Of a DNA stretch of 64,000 nt, positions 1 to 8,770 are shown piece after piece; within the stretch, counting starts at the first letter, position 1; the number at the start of each line of letters is the position of its first letter. The stretch covers positions 3,051,501 through 3,115,500 of the forward strand of contig NZ_JAVSJA010000001.1 of the NCBI RefSeq assembly GCF_032027425.1, written 5' to 3'. The notes below the pieces were generated by a model, which had not been told where the DNA came from, made no database searches, and was given only the letters and a program-made list of their open reading frames with translations. The DNA is from Microcystis wesenbergii NRERC-220. GTDB lineage: Bacteria; Cyanobacteriota; Cyanobacteriia; Cyanobacteriales; Microcystaceae. A program made the translations under genes and the position numbers.

Positions 1-1
1 T

Positions 2-115
2 AGTAATGTCTTGATCGGTTCAGTTATGTCGCTGGTACTACTTGATAGTCATAACTTACAGGAGACATTGTTTATGGAGATTCTCATGTCAGCTTACCGA
101 TCGCAACAATTTTAA
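2..115 (+). CDS. possible 3' end of an upstream gene (partial)
   Basis: A frame open from the left edge runs 37 codons to a TAA at 113-115, ending in the residues MSAYRSQQF. The peptide alternates hydrophobic and polar residues and could be the last helix of a protein, but it is too short to assign to a family. It lies about 100 bp upstream of the permease gene on the same strand. It could be an accidental open frame, since only the sequence left of the window can decide. Confidence 0.3.
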   Translation, partial: SNVLIGSVMSLVLLDSHNLQETLFMEILMSAYRSQQF

Positions 116-212
116 GATTTTCCGTAGATAACCATATTTTCTATGAGTTTGCTGTACATTCGGGCAAACTTTTAGTCCTATCGAGAAACCGAAAGTAAAA
201 ACAGGATCAAAA

Positions 213-1550
213 ATGCTGGAATCTTTACCAATGTGGATTGCTGCGATGACTTTTATTGCAGTCATTGTGGTGATTATGTTCGAGTGGCTTCATATTACCG
301 TAGCGGCTTTACTGGGGGCTTTAATCTTAGTTTTTACCCATATCATGACTCTCCAGGAGGCGGTGGGTTATATCAGTCGCAGTTATGCCACTCTCGCCCT
401 ATTTTTTGGGGTAATGGTGTTAGTGAGAGCCTTTGAACCAACGAAAATTTTTGATTATTTAGCGGCACAAATGGTGTTTTTAGCGAAGGGACAGGGCAAA
501 TTATTATTAATAGGAATTGTCGCCATTACTACCCCAATCTGTGCGGTATTACCCAACGCTACCACGGTGATGTTATTAGCCCCGCTGATTCCCCCCTTAG
601 CTCAAGATATCGGTGTGGATTTTGTGCCGCTCTTAATCCTGATGGTTTTCGTAGCCAACAGTTCCGGATTATTAACGATTGTTGGTGATCCCGCTACTTA
701 TATCGTCGGTGATTCTATTAATATCACCTTCATGGAATACCTACAGCGCTTGAGTTTAGGTGGTGCCTTGGCAGTAATTACCATTCTGGTTATGTTACCT
801 TGGTTATTCCCGAAAATCTGGCGGACAAAATTCGAGCATTTAGAAGAATTACCCCATCCGAAAATTAATCATCCTCGCGTCTTAGCTCTGGGGGGAATTA
901 TCGTCTTTTTAGTCTTATTTTTATTCGTCGTCGGTGAATCTTTTCCCGTACCCATTTCTCCCGCTGCCGTTGCTTTGATGGGGGCAACTTTAGCCCTACT
1001 TTTAGCCCAGCAATCGAAAATCGATACGGTGCATAATATTCTCCGGGATGTGGACTGGAGTACCCTATTATTTTTTATGTCGATTTTTGTCCTAATTGGC
1101 GGCTTAGAAAAAACTGGTGTAGTTAATAGTTTATCGGGATTTCTGGCGATAATTTTAGGCAAAAATATCTTTTTAGGTTCTCTAGTCTTGCTGTTTTTTG
1201 TCGGTTTTATTTCCAGTGTAGTTCCGAATATTCCCCTAGTGGTGGCCATGGTTCCACTACTGAAACAGTACCTTGTTAATGTTAATTTAGTCGGGACAGA
1301 GGTTCTTTCTCCCGATTATGCCGGTTCCTTTCCCCCCGAAGTTTTACCGCTTTTCTACGCGATGATGTATGGGGCCACCCTAGGGGGTAATGGTACTTTA
1401 GTGGGGGCTTCTTCTAATATTGTCGCCGCCGGCATCGCTGAACAACACGGGGGCAAAATTACCTTTCATACCTTTCTGCGCTACGGTTTACCAGTGATGT
1501 TTACTCAGTTAGTCGTCTCGGCAATGTATATGTTAATTTTCTTTGTCTAG
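213..1550 (+). CDS. SLC13/ArsB-NhaD superfamily membrane permease
   Basis: This is an integral membrane permease of 445 aa, the usual length for the ion transporter superfamily that includes SLC13 carboxylate/sulfate symporters, ArsB and NhaD antiporters. Roughly ten hydrophobic segments are visible. Two pseudo-repeat signatures rich in Asn, Pro and Thr, near residues 110-120 (LPNATTVMLLAPLIP) and 325-340 (VPNIPLVVAMVPL), match the paired re-entrant loops of the family. A further GNGTLVGASSNIVAAG stretch near residue 395 is the usual C-terminal substrate/Na site. The ATG start has a weak AGGA-type site upstream. The transported ion (sulfate, carboxylate, arsenite or Na+/H+) cannot be read from sequence alone. 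It is transcribed alone. Confidence 0.85.
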   Translation: MLESLPMWIAAMTFIAVIVVIMFEWLHITVAALLGALILVFTHIMTLQEAVGYISRSYATLALFFGVMVLVRAFEPTKIFDYLAAQMVFLAKGQGKLLLIGIVAITTPICAVLPNATTVMLLAPLIPPLAQDIGVDFVPLLILMVFVANSSGLLTIVGDPATYIVGDSINITFMEYLQRLSLGGALAVITILVMLPWLFPKIWRTKFEHLEELPHPKINHPRVLALGGIIVFLVLFLFVVGESFPVPISPAAVALMGATLALLLAQQSKIDTVHNILRDVDWSTLLFFMSIFVLIGGLEKTGVVNSLSGFLAIILGKNIFLGSLVLLFFVGFISSVVPNIPLVVAMVPLLKQYLVNVNLVGTEVLSPDYAGSFPPEVLPLFYAMMYGATLGGNGTLVGASSNIVAAGIAEQHGGKITFHTFLRYGLPVMFTQLVVSAMYMLIFFV

Positions 1551-1589
1551 TCTATCTCTGGGGGGCATTAATGTTAAGTTCGCCTAAGA

Positions 1590-1619
1590 TTGACAAAAAC
1601 GTTAACATTGATTAACATT
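1590..1619 (+). promoter_or_regulatory. candidate promoter with overlapping direct repeats
   Basis: TTGACA at 1590-1595 is followed after 17 bp by TAACAT at 1613-1618, a good sigma-70 type spacing, about 40 bp before the glycosyltransferase start. TTAACATT occurs at 1602-1609 and again at 1612-1619, ten bases apart, and its inverse AATGTTAA lies at 1570-1577. A direct repeat one helical turn apart over the -10 would suit a response-regulator site. The regulator is not identifiable. Confidence 0.4.
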
Positions 1620-1657
1620 CTCCTATCGTGCTAGATAATCTGGATTGATCGGCGATC

Positions 1658-2830
1658 ATGAACAAAAAAATCTCTGTTTTAGCACCAGATTTATCCGGTG
1701 GTGGTGGCACAAGAGTCTATTTGATTGCTCAAGTCTTGCAACAGCTAAACTGTCAGGTGACGGTCTATGGCCCGATTTTTGGCCGGGAAATCTATCCAAC
1801 CCCACCGCAGAATTTACCCGTGATATCGGTCAAAGGCAATAATTATCCCCAGTTTTTTGGCCAGATCAAAACTTTACTCGATCGCCTCTCCGGAGAGATT
1901 ATCTATGCGGTTAAACCCCGTCCCACCAGTTTCGGCATCGGTTTACTGAAACGTTTTTTTTCCCCACGTCCCCTAATTCTCGATATTGACGATTGGGAAA
2001 TGAGTTGGTTTGGTGGCGATCAATGGTCCTATCGTCCTCACCCCCGACAATTAGCTAGGGATATCCTCAAAAAAAATGGTGCGCTTAGAGACCCGAATCA
2101 CCCTCTCTATCTGCGTTGGCTGGAAAATTTAATTGACCGCGCCGATGCGGTGACGGTTAATAATCAATTTTTGCAAAAGCGCTATGGGGGGATTTACTTA
2201 CCGAATGGCAAGGATACGCAACTTTTCGATCCCAATCTCTACGATCCTGTCGCTTGTCGTCAAAAATACGGTTTATCCGCGTATAAAGTCTTAATGTTCC
2301 CGGGTACAGCTAGACCCCACAAAGGTTTAGAAGATGTCTTAATCGCTTTAGATCAAATTGGTGATCCTGATTTTAAATTGGTGGTGGTCGGTGGTCGCCA
2401 AATCGGGGATGGTTATCTGGATAGTTTGCTAGAAAAAGGTCAACCTTGGTTAATTCATTTACCTGCTCAACCGCTCGATCGAATGCCGGAAGTTGTGGCC
2501 GCTGCTCATGCTATTATCGTTCCCCAGAGGGATGAAGCCACGGCTAACGCCCAATTTCCGATTAAACTCACCGATGCTATGGCGATGGCTAAACCGATTA
2601 TTTCCACTAAAGTGGCAGATATTCCCGAAATTTTAGCTGATATTGGCTATTTAGTCGAACCTAGATCGCCAGAGCAACTAGCTGTCATAATTAGAGAAGT
2701 TTTTAATCATCTCGACTCGGCTAATGCACGAGGACTAAAAGCGAGAGAGCGCTGTATTGCCTCCTATAGTACCACCGCCATGGCGACAACTCTCTCTGGC
2801 ATAATTACTTCTCTGGAAGGGAAATATTAG
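1658..2830 (+). CDS. GT-B fold glycosyltransferase (GT4 type)
   Basis: This is a 390-aa soluble glycosyltransferase of the GT4 (retaining, GT-B fold) type that would move a sugar from a nucleotide donor to a lipid- or glycan-linked acceptor. The N-terminal glycine-rich loop (LSGGGGTRVYL, about residues 11-21) is the acceptor-side Rossmann start. The C-terminal half has the donor-site pattern FPGTARPHKGLEDVL near residue 213 and the ...PIKLTDAMAMAKPII... region with a conserved acidic/Pro environment near residue 305. It is followed 54 bp later by an ABC exporter, so the pair may make and export a glycan or glycolipid. The acceptor is unknown. Confidence 0.85.
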   Translation: MNKKISVLAPDLSGGGGTRVYLIAQVLQQLNCQVTVYGPIFGREIYPTPPQNLPVISVKGNNYPQFFGQIKTLLDRLSGEIIYAVKPRPTSFGIGLLKRFFSPRPLILDIDDWEMSWFGGDQWSYRPHPRQLARDILKKNGALRDPNHPLYLRWLENLIDRADAVTVNNQFLQKRYGGIYLPNGKDTQLFDPNLYDPVACRQKYGLSAYKVLMFPGTARPHKGLEDVLIALDQIGDPDFKLVVVGGRQIGDGYLDSLLEKGQPWLIHLPAQPLDRMPEVVAAAHAIIVPQRDEATANAQFPIKLTDAMAMAKPIISTKVADIPEILADIGYLVEPRSPEQLAVIIREVFNHLDSANARGLKARERCIASYSTTAMATTLSGIITSLEGKY

Positions 2831-2884
2831 ATTGTAGCGAGTAGGATAATTGACCGTTGACTATTTACTTTATTACTTATAGCG

Positions 2885-4900
2885 ATGAATCCTAATCAAA
2901 TTCTCCTTAAATATACGCTGAAACACTGGATATTAGTGGTTTCCAGCATTGTTATCGGCTTTGTCAGTACCGTATTTAATGGGGTAGGAGCTATTTTAGT
3001 TATCCCTTTGCTAATTTCTTTTATTAATCCCGAAAATGATATATTAAAAAATGCCCCCCAAATTATCAAAAAGCTGCTCTCAGTTTTCGAGGTTTTCTCG
3101 GTCGAGACTCGTTTTTTCTGGATGTTTGCGGCGATATTATTGATTTTAATTCTCAAGCACATTACCAATTTTGTCAGTAATTGGCTAGGCACTTACTTGT
3201 CTTTGATTATGGCAAGAGATATGCGAATTGATTCAGTTATTCTGCTGCTAGAAGTGGATATAGATTATTATGTAAAAAGTAAAATAGGAGATATTTTTAA
3301 TCGTTTCATGTCGGAGATTAATCGAGCCGTGGGATCAATTAGAAATTACATAAACCTGATTAAGATTATCGCCACAGCTTTCATGTACTTAGCTATTTTA
3401 TTATCAATTTCTTGGCAATTAACTATTCTTTCTAGTCTTTTGGGTGGCCTTTTAGCTCTGCTTAATCAATACTTTGTCAAGAGATCGAAAAAGTTTGGAG
3501 AGATTATCACCGTAACGGCTAAACAGCAAACTAATAAACTGTTGGAACTGTTAACGGGAATTCGGCTAATTAAAGCAGTTGGCAATGAAAGATACGAATT
3601 AGAATCTATTGTGGAAGATATAGAAGCCCGGGAGAAAGCGGGTTTAGATGCCCAGACTAATAATGCTGTAATCGCTCCGCTCAATGAGATCGGTGGGGTA
3701 ATTATTATTGCTTTAATTATCATTGCTGGTCGTTATCTTTTTAATGAACAACTGCAAGCTTTAGCGACGATTTTATTAACCTATCTCTATGTACTTTTCC
3801 GGGCCTTGCCGATGGTTAGTCAGATTAACAGTGCTAGGAGTAGTCTATTGGGTGATGTTTCCGCAGTAGAGGTGGTAGCGGATTTTCTCATTCGAGAGAA
3901 TAAACCATTTATGAGCAATGGCTCTATTCCCTATCAAAGATTAGAGACAGGTATTCATTTTGATAACGTCCAATTTTCCTATCCCGGTCATCAAGAATTA
4001 GTTCTCAAGGGCATCGATCTTTGGATTCCAAAAGGAAAAATGATCGCTCTTGTTGGTGCTTCGGGGGCGGGAAAATCGACAATTGCTGATTTATTACCAC
4101 GCTTTTATGATCCTACAGCCGGGAGGATTCTTTTTGATGGTCAAGATTTACGCGATTATGAGGTCAAATCTCTGAGAAAAGCGATGGGAATAGTCAGTCA
4201 AGATACTTTTCTCTTTAATAATTCTCTCCGTTTTAATATTGCCTACGGATTAAGCGATGTTAGTGATGCAGAAATTGTAGCAGCGACAAAAAGGGCGAAT
4301 GCCTACGAGTTTATCTCCAAACTGCCGGAAGGACTGGATACGGAAATTGGCGATCGGGGAGTGAGACTTTCAGGAGGACAAAAACAAAGATTAGCGATCG
4401 CTCGTGCCTTACTGCGAGATCCAGATATTCTCATTCTCGATGAAGCTACCAGTGCTTTAGATACAATTTCTGAGCGTTTAGTGCAGGAAGCGATCGACGA
4501 ACTCTGTCGCGAGCGGACTACTCTTGTGATCGCTCACCGTCTTTCCACTGTTCAAAAAGCCTATCAAATTGTGGTGCTGGACAAGGGAAAAGTGGCAGAA
4601 ATCGGCAATCATGAGGAATTATTAGCTCAAGGCGGTCATTATGCCCGTTTACACGCTCTGCAATTTAGTGATAGCAAAGAGGCCGACTCTAAGAAGAGGG
4701 AAGATGAGCAAAAAAGAAAAGCTTATTTATCCTACGAAGCGAGAAGCAGTCTTAATAGTCTTTTAGGTTCTTTGCGTCTAGTATCTGAAGATTTAATCGA
4801 AGATTCTCAGGAGAAACAGGAAATTTTAGAAGAATCCTGTAGTTCAGCTATGCGACTTCTCCATATTATCGAAGACTACGAGTATTCCTCGACTCGATAG
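2885..4900 (+). CDS. ABC exporter (fused TMD-NBD) with HisKA-like C-terminal tail
   Basis: This is a 671-aa half-size ABC exporter of the lipid/peptide type. Residues 1-320 hold six membrane segments. The nucleotide-binding domain follows, with Walker A GASGAGKST near residue 391, signature RLSGGQKQR near 500, Walker B ILILDEAT near 516 and the switch His in IAHRLST. It should homodimerise in the plasma membrane. The last 65 residues, after a charged linker, are not part of the ABC fold. They resemble the dimerisation helices of sensor kinases (LSYEARSSLNSLLGSLRLV), but position 617, where the phospho-accepting His would be, is Tyr. The substrate is unknown. The glycosyltransferase immediately upstream suggests a glycolipid or polysaccharide unit. 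Confidence 0.88.
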   Translation: MNPNQILLKYTLKHWILVVSSIVIGFVSTVFNGVGAILVIPLLISFINPENDILKNAPQIIKKLLSVFEVFSVETRFFWMFAAILLILILKHITNFVSNWLGTYLSLIMARDMRIDSVILLLEVDIDYYVKSKIGDIFNRFMSEINRAVGSIRNYINLIKIIATAFMYLAILLSISWQLTILSSLLGGLLALLNQYFVKRSKKFGEIITVTAKQQTNKLLELLTGIRLIKAVGNERYELESIVEDIEAREKAGLDAQTNNAVIAPLNEIGGVIIIALIIIAGRYLFNEQLQALATILLTYLYVLFRALPMVSQINSARSSLLGDVSAVEVVADFLIRENKPFMSNGSIPYQRLETGIHFDNVQFSYPGHQELVLKGIDLWIPKGKMIALVGASGAGKSTIADLLPRFYDPTAGRILFDGQDLRDYEVKSLRKAMGIVSQDTFLFNNSLRFNIAYGLSDVSDAEIVAATKRANAYEFISKLPEGLDTEIGDRGVRLSGGQKQRLAIARALLRDPDILILDEATSALDTISERLVQEAIDELCRERTTLVIAHRLSTVQKAYQIVVLDKGKVAEIGNHEELLAQGGHYARLHALQFSDSKEADSKKREDEQKRKAYLSYEARSSLNSLLGSLRLVSEDLIEDSQEKQEILEESCSSAMRLLHIIEDYEYSSTR

Positions 4901-5117
4901 ATCTCCTGCAAAAATCAAAAATTGTCGTAGTTAGTGAGGAGTCAGGAGACAGGAGATAGGAGACAGGAGGAGAAAAAACAGAAGAGACAACTATCCTAAG
5001 GCATAAAATCTAAGATTATGTCAAATTTATCTGAGTTTTTAGATATCAAGAGGTCTCTGGAAAAAAACTCTTAATTTATACTAAAATAGTTAGTACAGAT
5101 AGGCATCTTCCCAGACG

Positions 5118-6509
5118 GTGAAAAGGAATTATTTACCCTTGAAAACCACAGTTAAAGTCAGCACACAAACCCAATTACCCCTACATCTAGTTATCACCCA
5201 TCCCCAGTATCGTTTTGTCGATTTATTCGCGGGAATCGGTGGGTTTAGAATCGCTTTGGAGAAATTGGGAGGACGTTGTTCAGGCTATTCAGAAATTGAT
5301 AAACAGGCCATCCAAGTTTATCAACAGAATTTTATTAGCTATCTCAACAGCGATGAAATTGCTTTCGGAGATGTGAGTAAAATCAGCAATTTACCCGATA
5401 ATCTCGATCTTATTGTCGGCGGCGTTCCCTGTCAACCTTGGTCGGTGGCGGGATGTTTACGGGGATTTGAAGATCCCCGGGGAAAACTCTGGTTTGATGT
5501 GATTAAATTAGTCCAGAAAAGTCAACCCAAAAGCTTTATTTTCGAGAATGTCAGTGGGTTAGCTAGTCCTCGCAATCGGGAGAATTTAGAGTTAATTATC
5601 GATGAATTAACTAGCTGTGGTTATCAAGTTTACTGGCAGTTATTAAATGCCTACGATTTTGGTTTACCCCAGAATCGCGAGAGAGTTTTTATCGTAGGAA
5701 TTAGAAAAAATATAGATAACTATGAGCGGTTTAAATTTCCCTTACCTTTGGGTATCCATCCGAAGGTTTTAGATATTTTAGAAGACATCAAAAATATTCA
5801 ACCAGTTAAGAAAGTCAAGTTATCTGCGGATACTTTATTTAATGGGTTTGTTCCCCCATCAAGAACTCGTTTTCAAAAAGAAGATGAATTAAATGACTTC
5901 TTTATTTTTTCTGATTTAAGAAATGGTCACACAACTATTCATTCTTGGGATATTATCAAAACTACCGAACGACAAAAAAGTATCTGTTTAGCTTTGCTGA
6001 AATTAAGACGCAGTAAAAAGTATGGCGAAAAAGATGGTCATCCCGTGGCTTTTTCTGCTTTTTTGGAAATTATACCCGATCTAAAAATTGAGGAACTAAA
6101 TCAGTTAGTTTCTCTCGGTATTTGTTGGCAAACGCAGGAGGGTAAGTATGAATTTATTAACTCGAAAAATATGACGGGAATTAACGGCATTTATCGGATT
6201 ATTTTACCGACGGCCGATATTATTCCTACCCTAACCGCTACGGGTGCTAAAGATTATATTGCCACTATTTCAATTACCGCTACTCATCCCCAAGAATACA
6301 AACAATTGTTTTTAAAGAAAATCTATAAACCCAAAAAGTTTCGAGAAATTACTCCCCAAGATGCGCGTAAATTACAAGGATTCCCTGATAATTTTATCTA
6401 TCATCCACAGCCGGCTATCGCTAAAAAACAATTCGGAAACGCTGTTCCTGTACCAGTGGTGGAGGCAGTAGCAAGAAATTTACTGGAAATAATTCGTCCC
6501 GATTATTAG
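5118..6509 (+). CDS. DNA (cytosine-5-)-methyltransferase of a type II R-M system
   Basis: This C5-cytosine DNA methyltransferase of 463 aa carries the ordered family motifs: FVDLFAGIGGFR (motif I, SAM binding, residues 33-44), VPCQPWS with catalytic Cys105 (motif IV), ENVSG near 143 (motif VI), QNRERVFIVGI (motif VIII), LQGFPDNF (IX) and QFGNAVPVPVVEAVA (X). A variable target-recognition region of about 190 residues lies between VIII and IX. The first in-frame start is GTG at 5118 and has no good ribosome site. A downstream TTG is possible, because the conserved domain begins only at residue 30. It is the first of three co-oriented restriction-modification genes. Target specificity cannot be predicted by eye. 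Confidence 0.93.
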   Translation: MKRNYLPLKTTVKVSTQTQLPLHLVITHPQYRFVDLFAGIGGFRIALEKLGGRCSGYSEIDKQAIQVYQQNFISYLNSDEIAFGDVSKISNLPDNLDLIVGGVPCQPWSVAGCLRGFEDPRGKLWFDVIKLVQKSQPKSFIFENVSGLASPRNRENLELIIDELTSCGYQVYWQLLNAYDFGLPQNRERVFIVGIRKNIDNYERFKFPLPLGIHPKVLDILEDIKNIQPVKKVKLSADTLFNGFVPPSRTRFQKEDELNDFFIFSDLRNGHTTIHSWDIIKTTERQKSICLALLKLRRSKKYGEKDGHPVAFSAFLEIIPDLKIEELNQLVSLGICWQTQEGKYEFINSKNMTGINGIYRIILPTADIIPTLTATGAKDYIATISITATHPQEYKQLFLKKIYKPKKFREITPQDARKLQGFPDNFIYHPQPAIAKKQFGNAVPVPVVEAVARNLLEIIRPDY

Positions 6510-6718
6510 ACCGCAGGATACTGAATCATATTAAAATATTTAAAGGCTTAAAAATCCAAGTTTTCGTTGTGGGGAGTCTGTCGTCAGAAGTCGGTCATCA
6601 ATACCAAATTAGGTTATACTTCATATTTATGAGAAAGTCTGTAAATTATCCTAATTGCTAAGGAGGTTAAAAATTGAGGCATTTCCTAGTAAAAATCTAA
6701 CTACTTTAAATTGAAAAA

Positions 6719-7612
6719 ATGATCATGTTTAAACGATACGAAGCTGATGAACAAGTTATATTTCATGGTGATTCTTTGCCGATTTTATCCAGTGAGATTG
6801 CCTCTAATTCTGTAGATCTAATTTTTCTCGATCCTCCCTATAATATAGGTAAGCATTTTGCCGATTTTTACGACAAATGGGAATCGGAAAATGATTATAT
6901 AAATTGGGCAAATCAAATTCTTGATCATTGTCTTCGCATCTTGAAACCCCAGGGAACATTATATGTTATGGCCAGCACTCAAGCAATGCCTTACTTTGAT
7001 CTTTACTTAAGACAAAAAATGACGATTCTTAGTCGCATTATCTGGCATTATGATAGTTCAGGAGTACAAGCAACAAAATACTTTGGTTCGATGTATGAAC
7101 CAATACTTCACTGTGTGAAAGATAAAAATAATTACACTTTTAATTCAAAGGATATTAAGATAGAAGCAAAAACCGGAGCAAAACGAAAACTAATTGATTA
7201 TAGAAAAGCGATTCCGAGTCAATACAATACAGAGAAAGTACCGGGCAATGTTTGGTATTTTCCTAGGGTCAGATATCGCATGGATGAATACGAAAATCAT
7301 CCTTCACAAAAACCTGAATCATTGCTAGAAAGAATTATTTTGGCCAGCACTGACAAGAGTGGAATTGTGCTTGATCCATTTGCAGGAACTTTTACAGCTG
7401 CAGCTGTAGCTAAACGTTTGGGAAGAATTTCTATTAGTATAGAATTACAAGAGGAGTATTTAAAAATTGGTCTTCGACGGATTCTCGGATGGCAAGAATA
7501 CAAGGGAGAAAAGTTACTCCCTCCTCAAAAAAGCTATAGTAGAAAAAGCGAAAATAAACAAGAATCTAACTTTGTACAGGAGAGTCTTTTCGATGTCGAT
7601 AGTAAAGCATGA
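6719..7612 (+). CDS. DNA amino-methyltransferase, beta class (N6-adenine or N4-cytosine)
   Basis: This is a 297-aa exocyclic-amino DNA methyltransferase. DPPYNIG at residues 38-44 is catalytic motif IV, and the SAM-binding motif I (LDPFAGTFTAAAVAKRLGR) comes later, near residue 218. That order defines the beta class, as in HinfI- and CcrM-like enzymes. DPPY favours N6-adenine, although some N4-cytosine enzymes share it. The central target-recognition segment (about 100-190) is lysine- and tyrosine-rich. Start ATG 6719 or ATG 6725 are both possible. Its stop overlaps the start of the next gene by 20 bp, a translationally coupled arrangement. It probably protects the opposite strand or another base of the same site as the C5 enzyme upstream. 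Confidence 0.9.
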   Translation: MIMFKRYEADEQVIFHGDSLPILSSEIASNSVDLIFLDPPYNIGKHFADFYDKWESENDYINWANQILDHCLRILKPQGTLYVMASTQAMPYFDLYLRQKMTILSRIIWHYDSSGVQATKYFGSMYEPILHCVKDKNNYTFNSKDIKIEAKTGAKRKLIDYRKAIPSQYNTEKVPGNVWYFPRVRYRMDEYENHPSQKPESLLERIILASTDKSGIVLDPFAGTFTAAAVAKRLGRISISIELQEEYLKIGLRRILGWQEYKGEKLLPPQKSYSRKSENKQESNFVQESLFDVDSKA

Positions 7613-8711
7613 ATTCACCAAGATAATTATTAAAATTATCGATAATTACTTTCCCAATCAGGGAAATAGCATTTTAAATGCTAGTGAGTTATTGCAATAT
7701 TTGAACATTAAAACTAGAGCCGCTAATCGAGGTTCTAAATCCCGAGCAGGATTGGCTAATCATTATGCCATTTATGTTTTAGTGGAAGACTATATTAATA
7801 ATGAGTTTCATCTTAAGGATGGATACGACGAGTATCAAGGCGCTCAGTATATGACACTTTTTCGCAGGCAAAGGGAGCTTCCTTTTGGCGATAAATTACA
7901 AAATCATGCTCTCAATCATCGATTAAATCAGGAATTTAAAAAGTATTTTCCCACTTTATCTTATCTGCCTATAATTAGAGATGTTAAAACCAATAGATAC
8001 TGGATTAATGAGAATCTAATTAAGTTTTATCTAGAGGGTAATCAAGTTAATATTGCGCCAGTGATTATAGATATAATTGATGCCTATGTGCAAACAAGAC
8101 AAAAAGCATTTAATCAATTTATCAGCTATTGTCAACAGATGATTGATATTCAACAGCAAGATCCCCAGAAAGCTATTGAATTTATTCGGAGTTTACTCAG
8201 ACCAAACATTGATGCTAGAGTTTTTGAGATTGTCAGTTATGCAATTCTTAAAGAGTATTATGGGGAACAGAAAATATATTGGGGGTGGTCGCCTGATCGC
8301 TTAAACTCTGAATACTTACTTTTATATAAAACTGGTCGAACAAATGCCAATGACGGGGGGATAGATTTTGTCATGAAACCCCTAGGACGATTTTTTCAAG
8401 TTACGGAAACGATAGCTGCTGATAAATATTTTTTAGATATTGATAAAGTGCAAAAATATCCCATTACTTTTGTGGTTAAAACCGAGCAGACTTGCGAGGA
8501 AATTTTAGAAAAAGTTGCGGAGCAAGCTAAGATAAGATACAAGATCAGGGCAATTGTCGAAAGATATCTAGAATCTGTAGAGGAAGTGATCAATATTCCC
8601 GAATTAATCAACCGTTTTGAGCGGGTTTTAGCTCAAGGTAAAGGAGGAGCGGTAATTGCAGAAATGGTTTTACAGAGCCGGATTGAGTTTAACCTAGAAT
8701 CAGAGCCATAA
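7593..8711 (+). CDS. probable type II restriction endonuclease
   Basis: This 372-aa protein has no motif that names a family with certainty, but its position is that of the endonuclease in a type II system, overlapping the end of a methyltransferase gene. An ATG at 7593 with an AGGAGA site 9 bp upstream is preferred to earlier in-frame starts inside the methyltransferase gene. Near residues 254-272 it reads NDGGIDFVMKPLGRFFQVTE, a GxD ... QxxE layout resembling the core of PD-(D/E)XK or Mrr-like nucleases, with the usual Lys replaced. The N-terminal 150 residues are basic and helical and could bind DNA. AT-rich base use matches the second methyltransferase rather than the housekeeping genes downstream, which hints at transfer. 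Confidence 0.65.
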   Translation: MSIVKHEFTKIIIKIIDNYFPNQGNSILNASELLQYLNIKTRAANRGSKSRAGLANHYAIYVLVEDYINNEFHLKDGYDEYQGAQYMTLFRRQRELPFGDKLQNHALNHRLNQEFKKYFPTLSYLPIIRDVKTNRYWINENLIKFYLEGNQVNIAPVIIDIIDAYVQTRQKAFNQFISYCQQMIDIQQQDPQKAIEFIRSLLRPNIDARVFEIVSYAILKEYYGEQKIYWGWSPDRLNSEYLLLYKTGRTNANDGGIDFVMKPLGRFFQVTETIAADKYFLDIDKVQKYPITFVVKTEQTCEEILEKVAEQAKIRYKIRAIVERYLESVEEVINIPELINRFERVLAQGKGGAVIAEMVLQSRIEFNLESEP

Positions 8712-8770
8712 AGATATCTAACTCCCCAGCTAAACTAGAATAGAAAGATAGGAAAGCGATCGAAATTAGA

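Noticed and set aside
7467-7592. Longer N-terminus of the endonuclease starting at 7467
   Set aside because: That start is deep inside the methyltransferase gene, while ATG 7593 has an AGGAGA ribosome site at the right distance.
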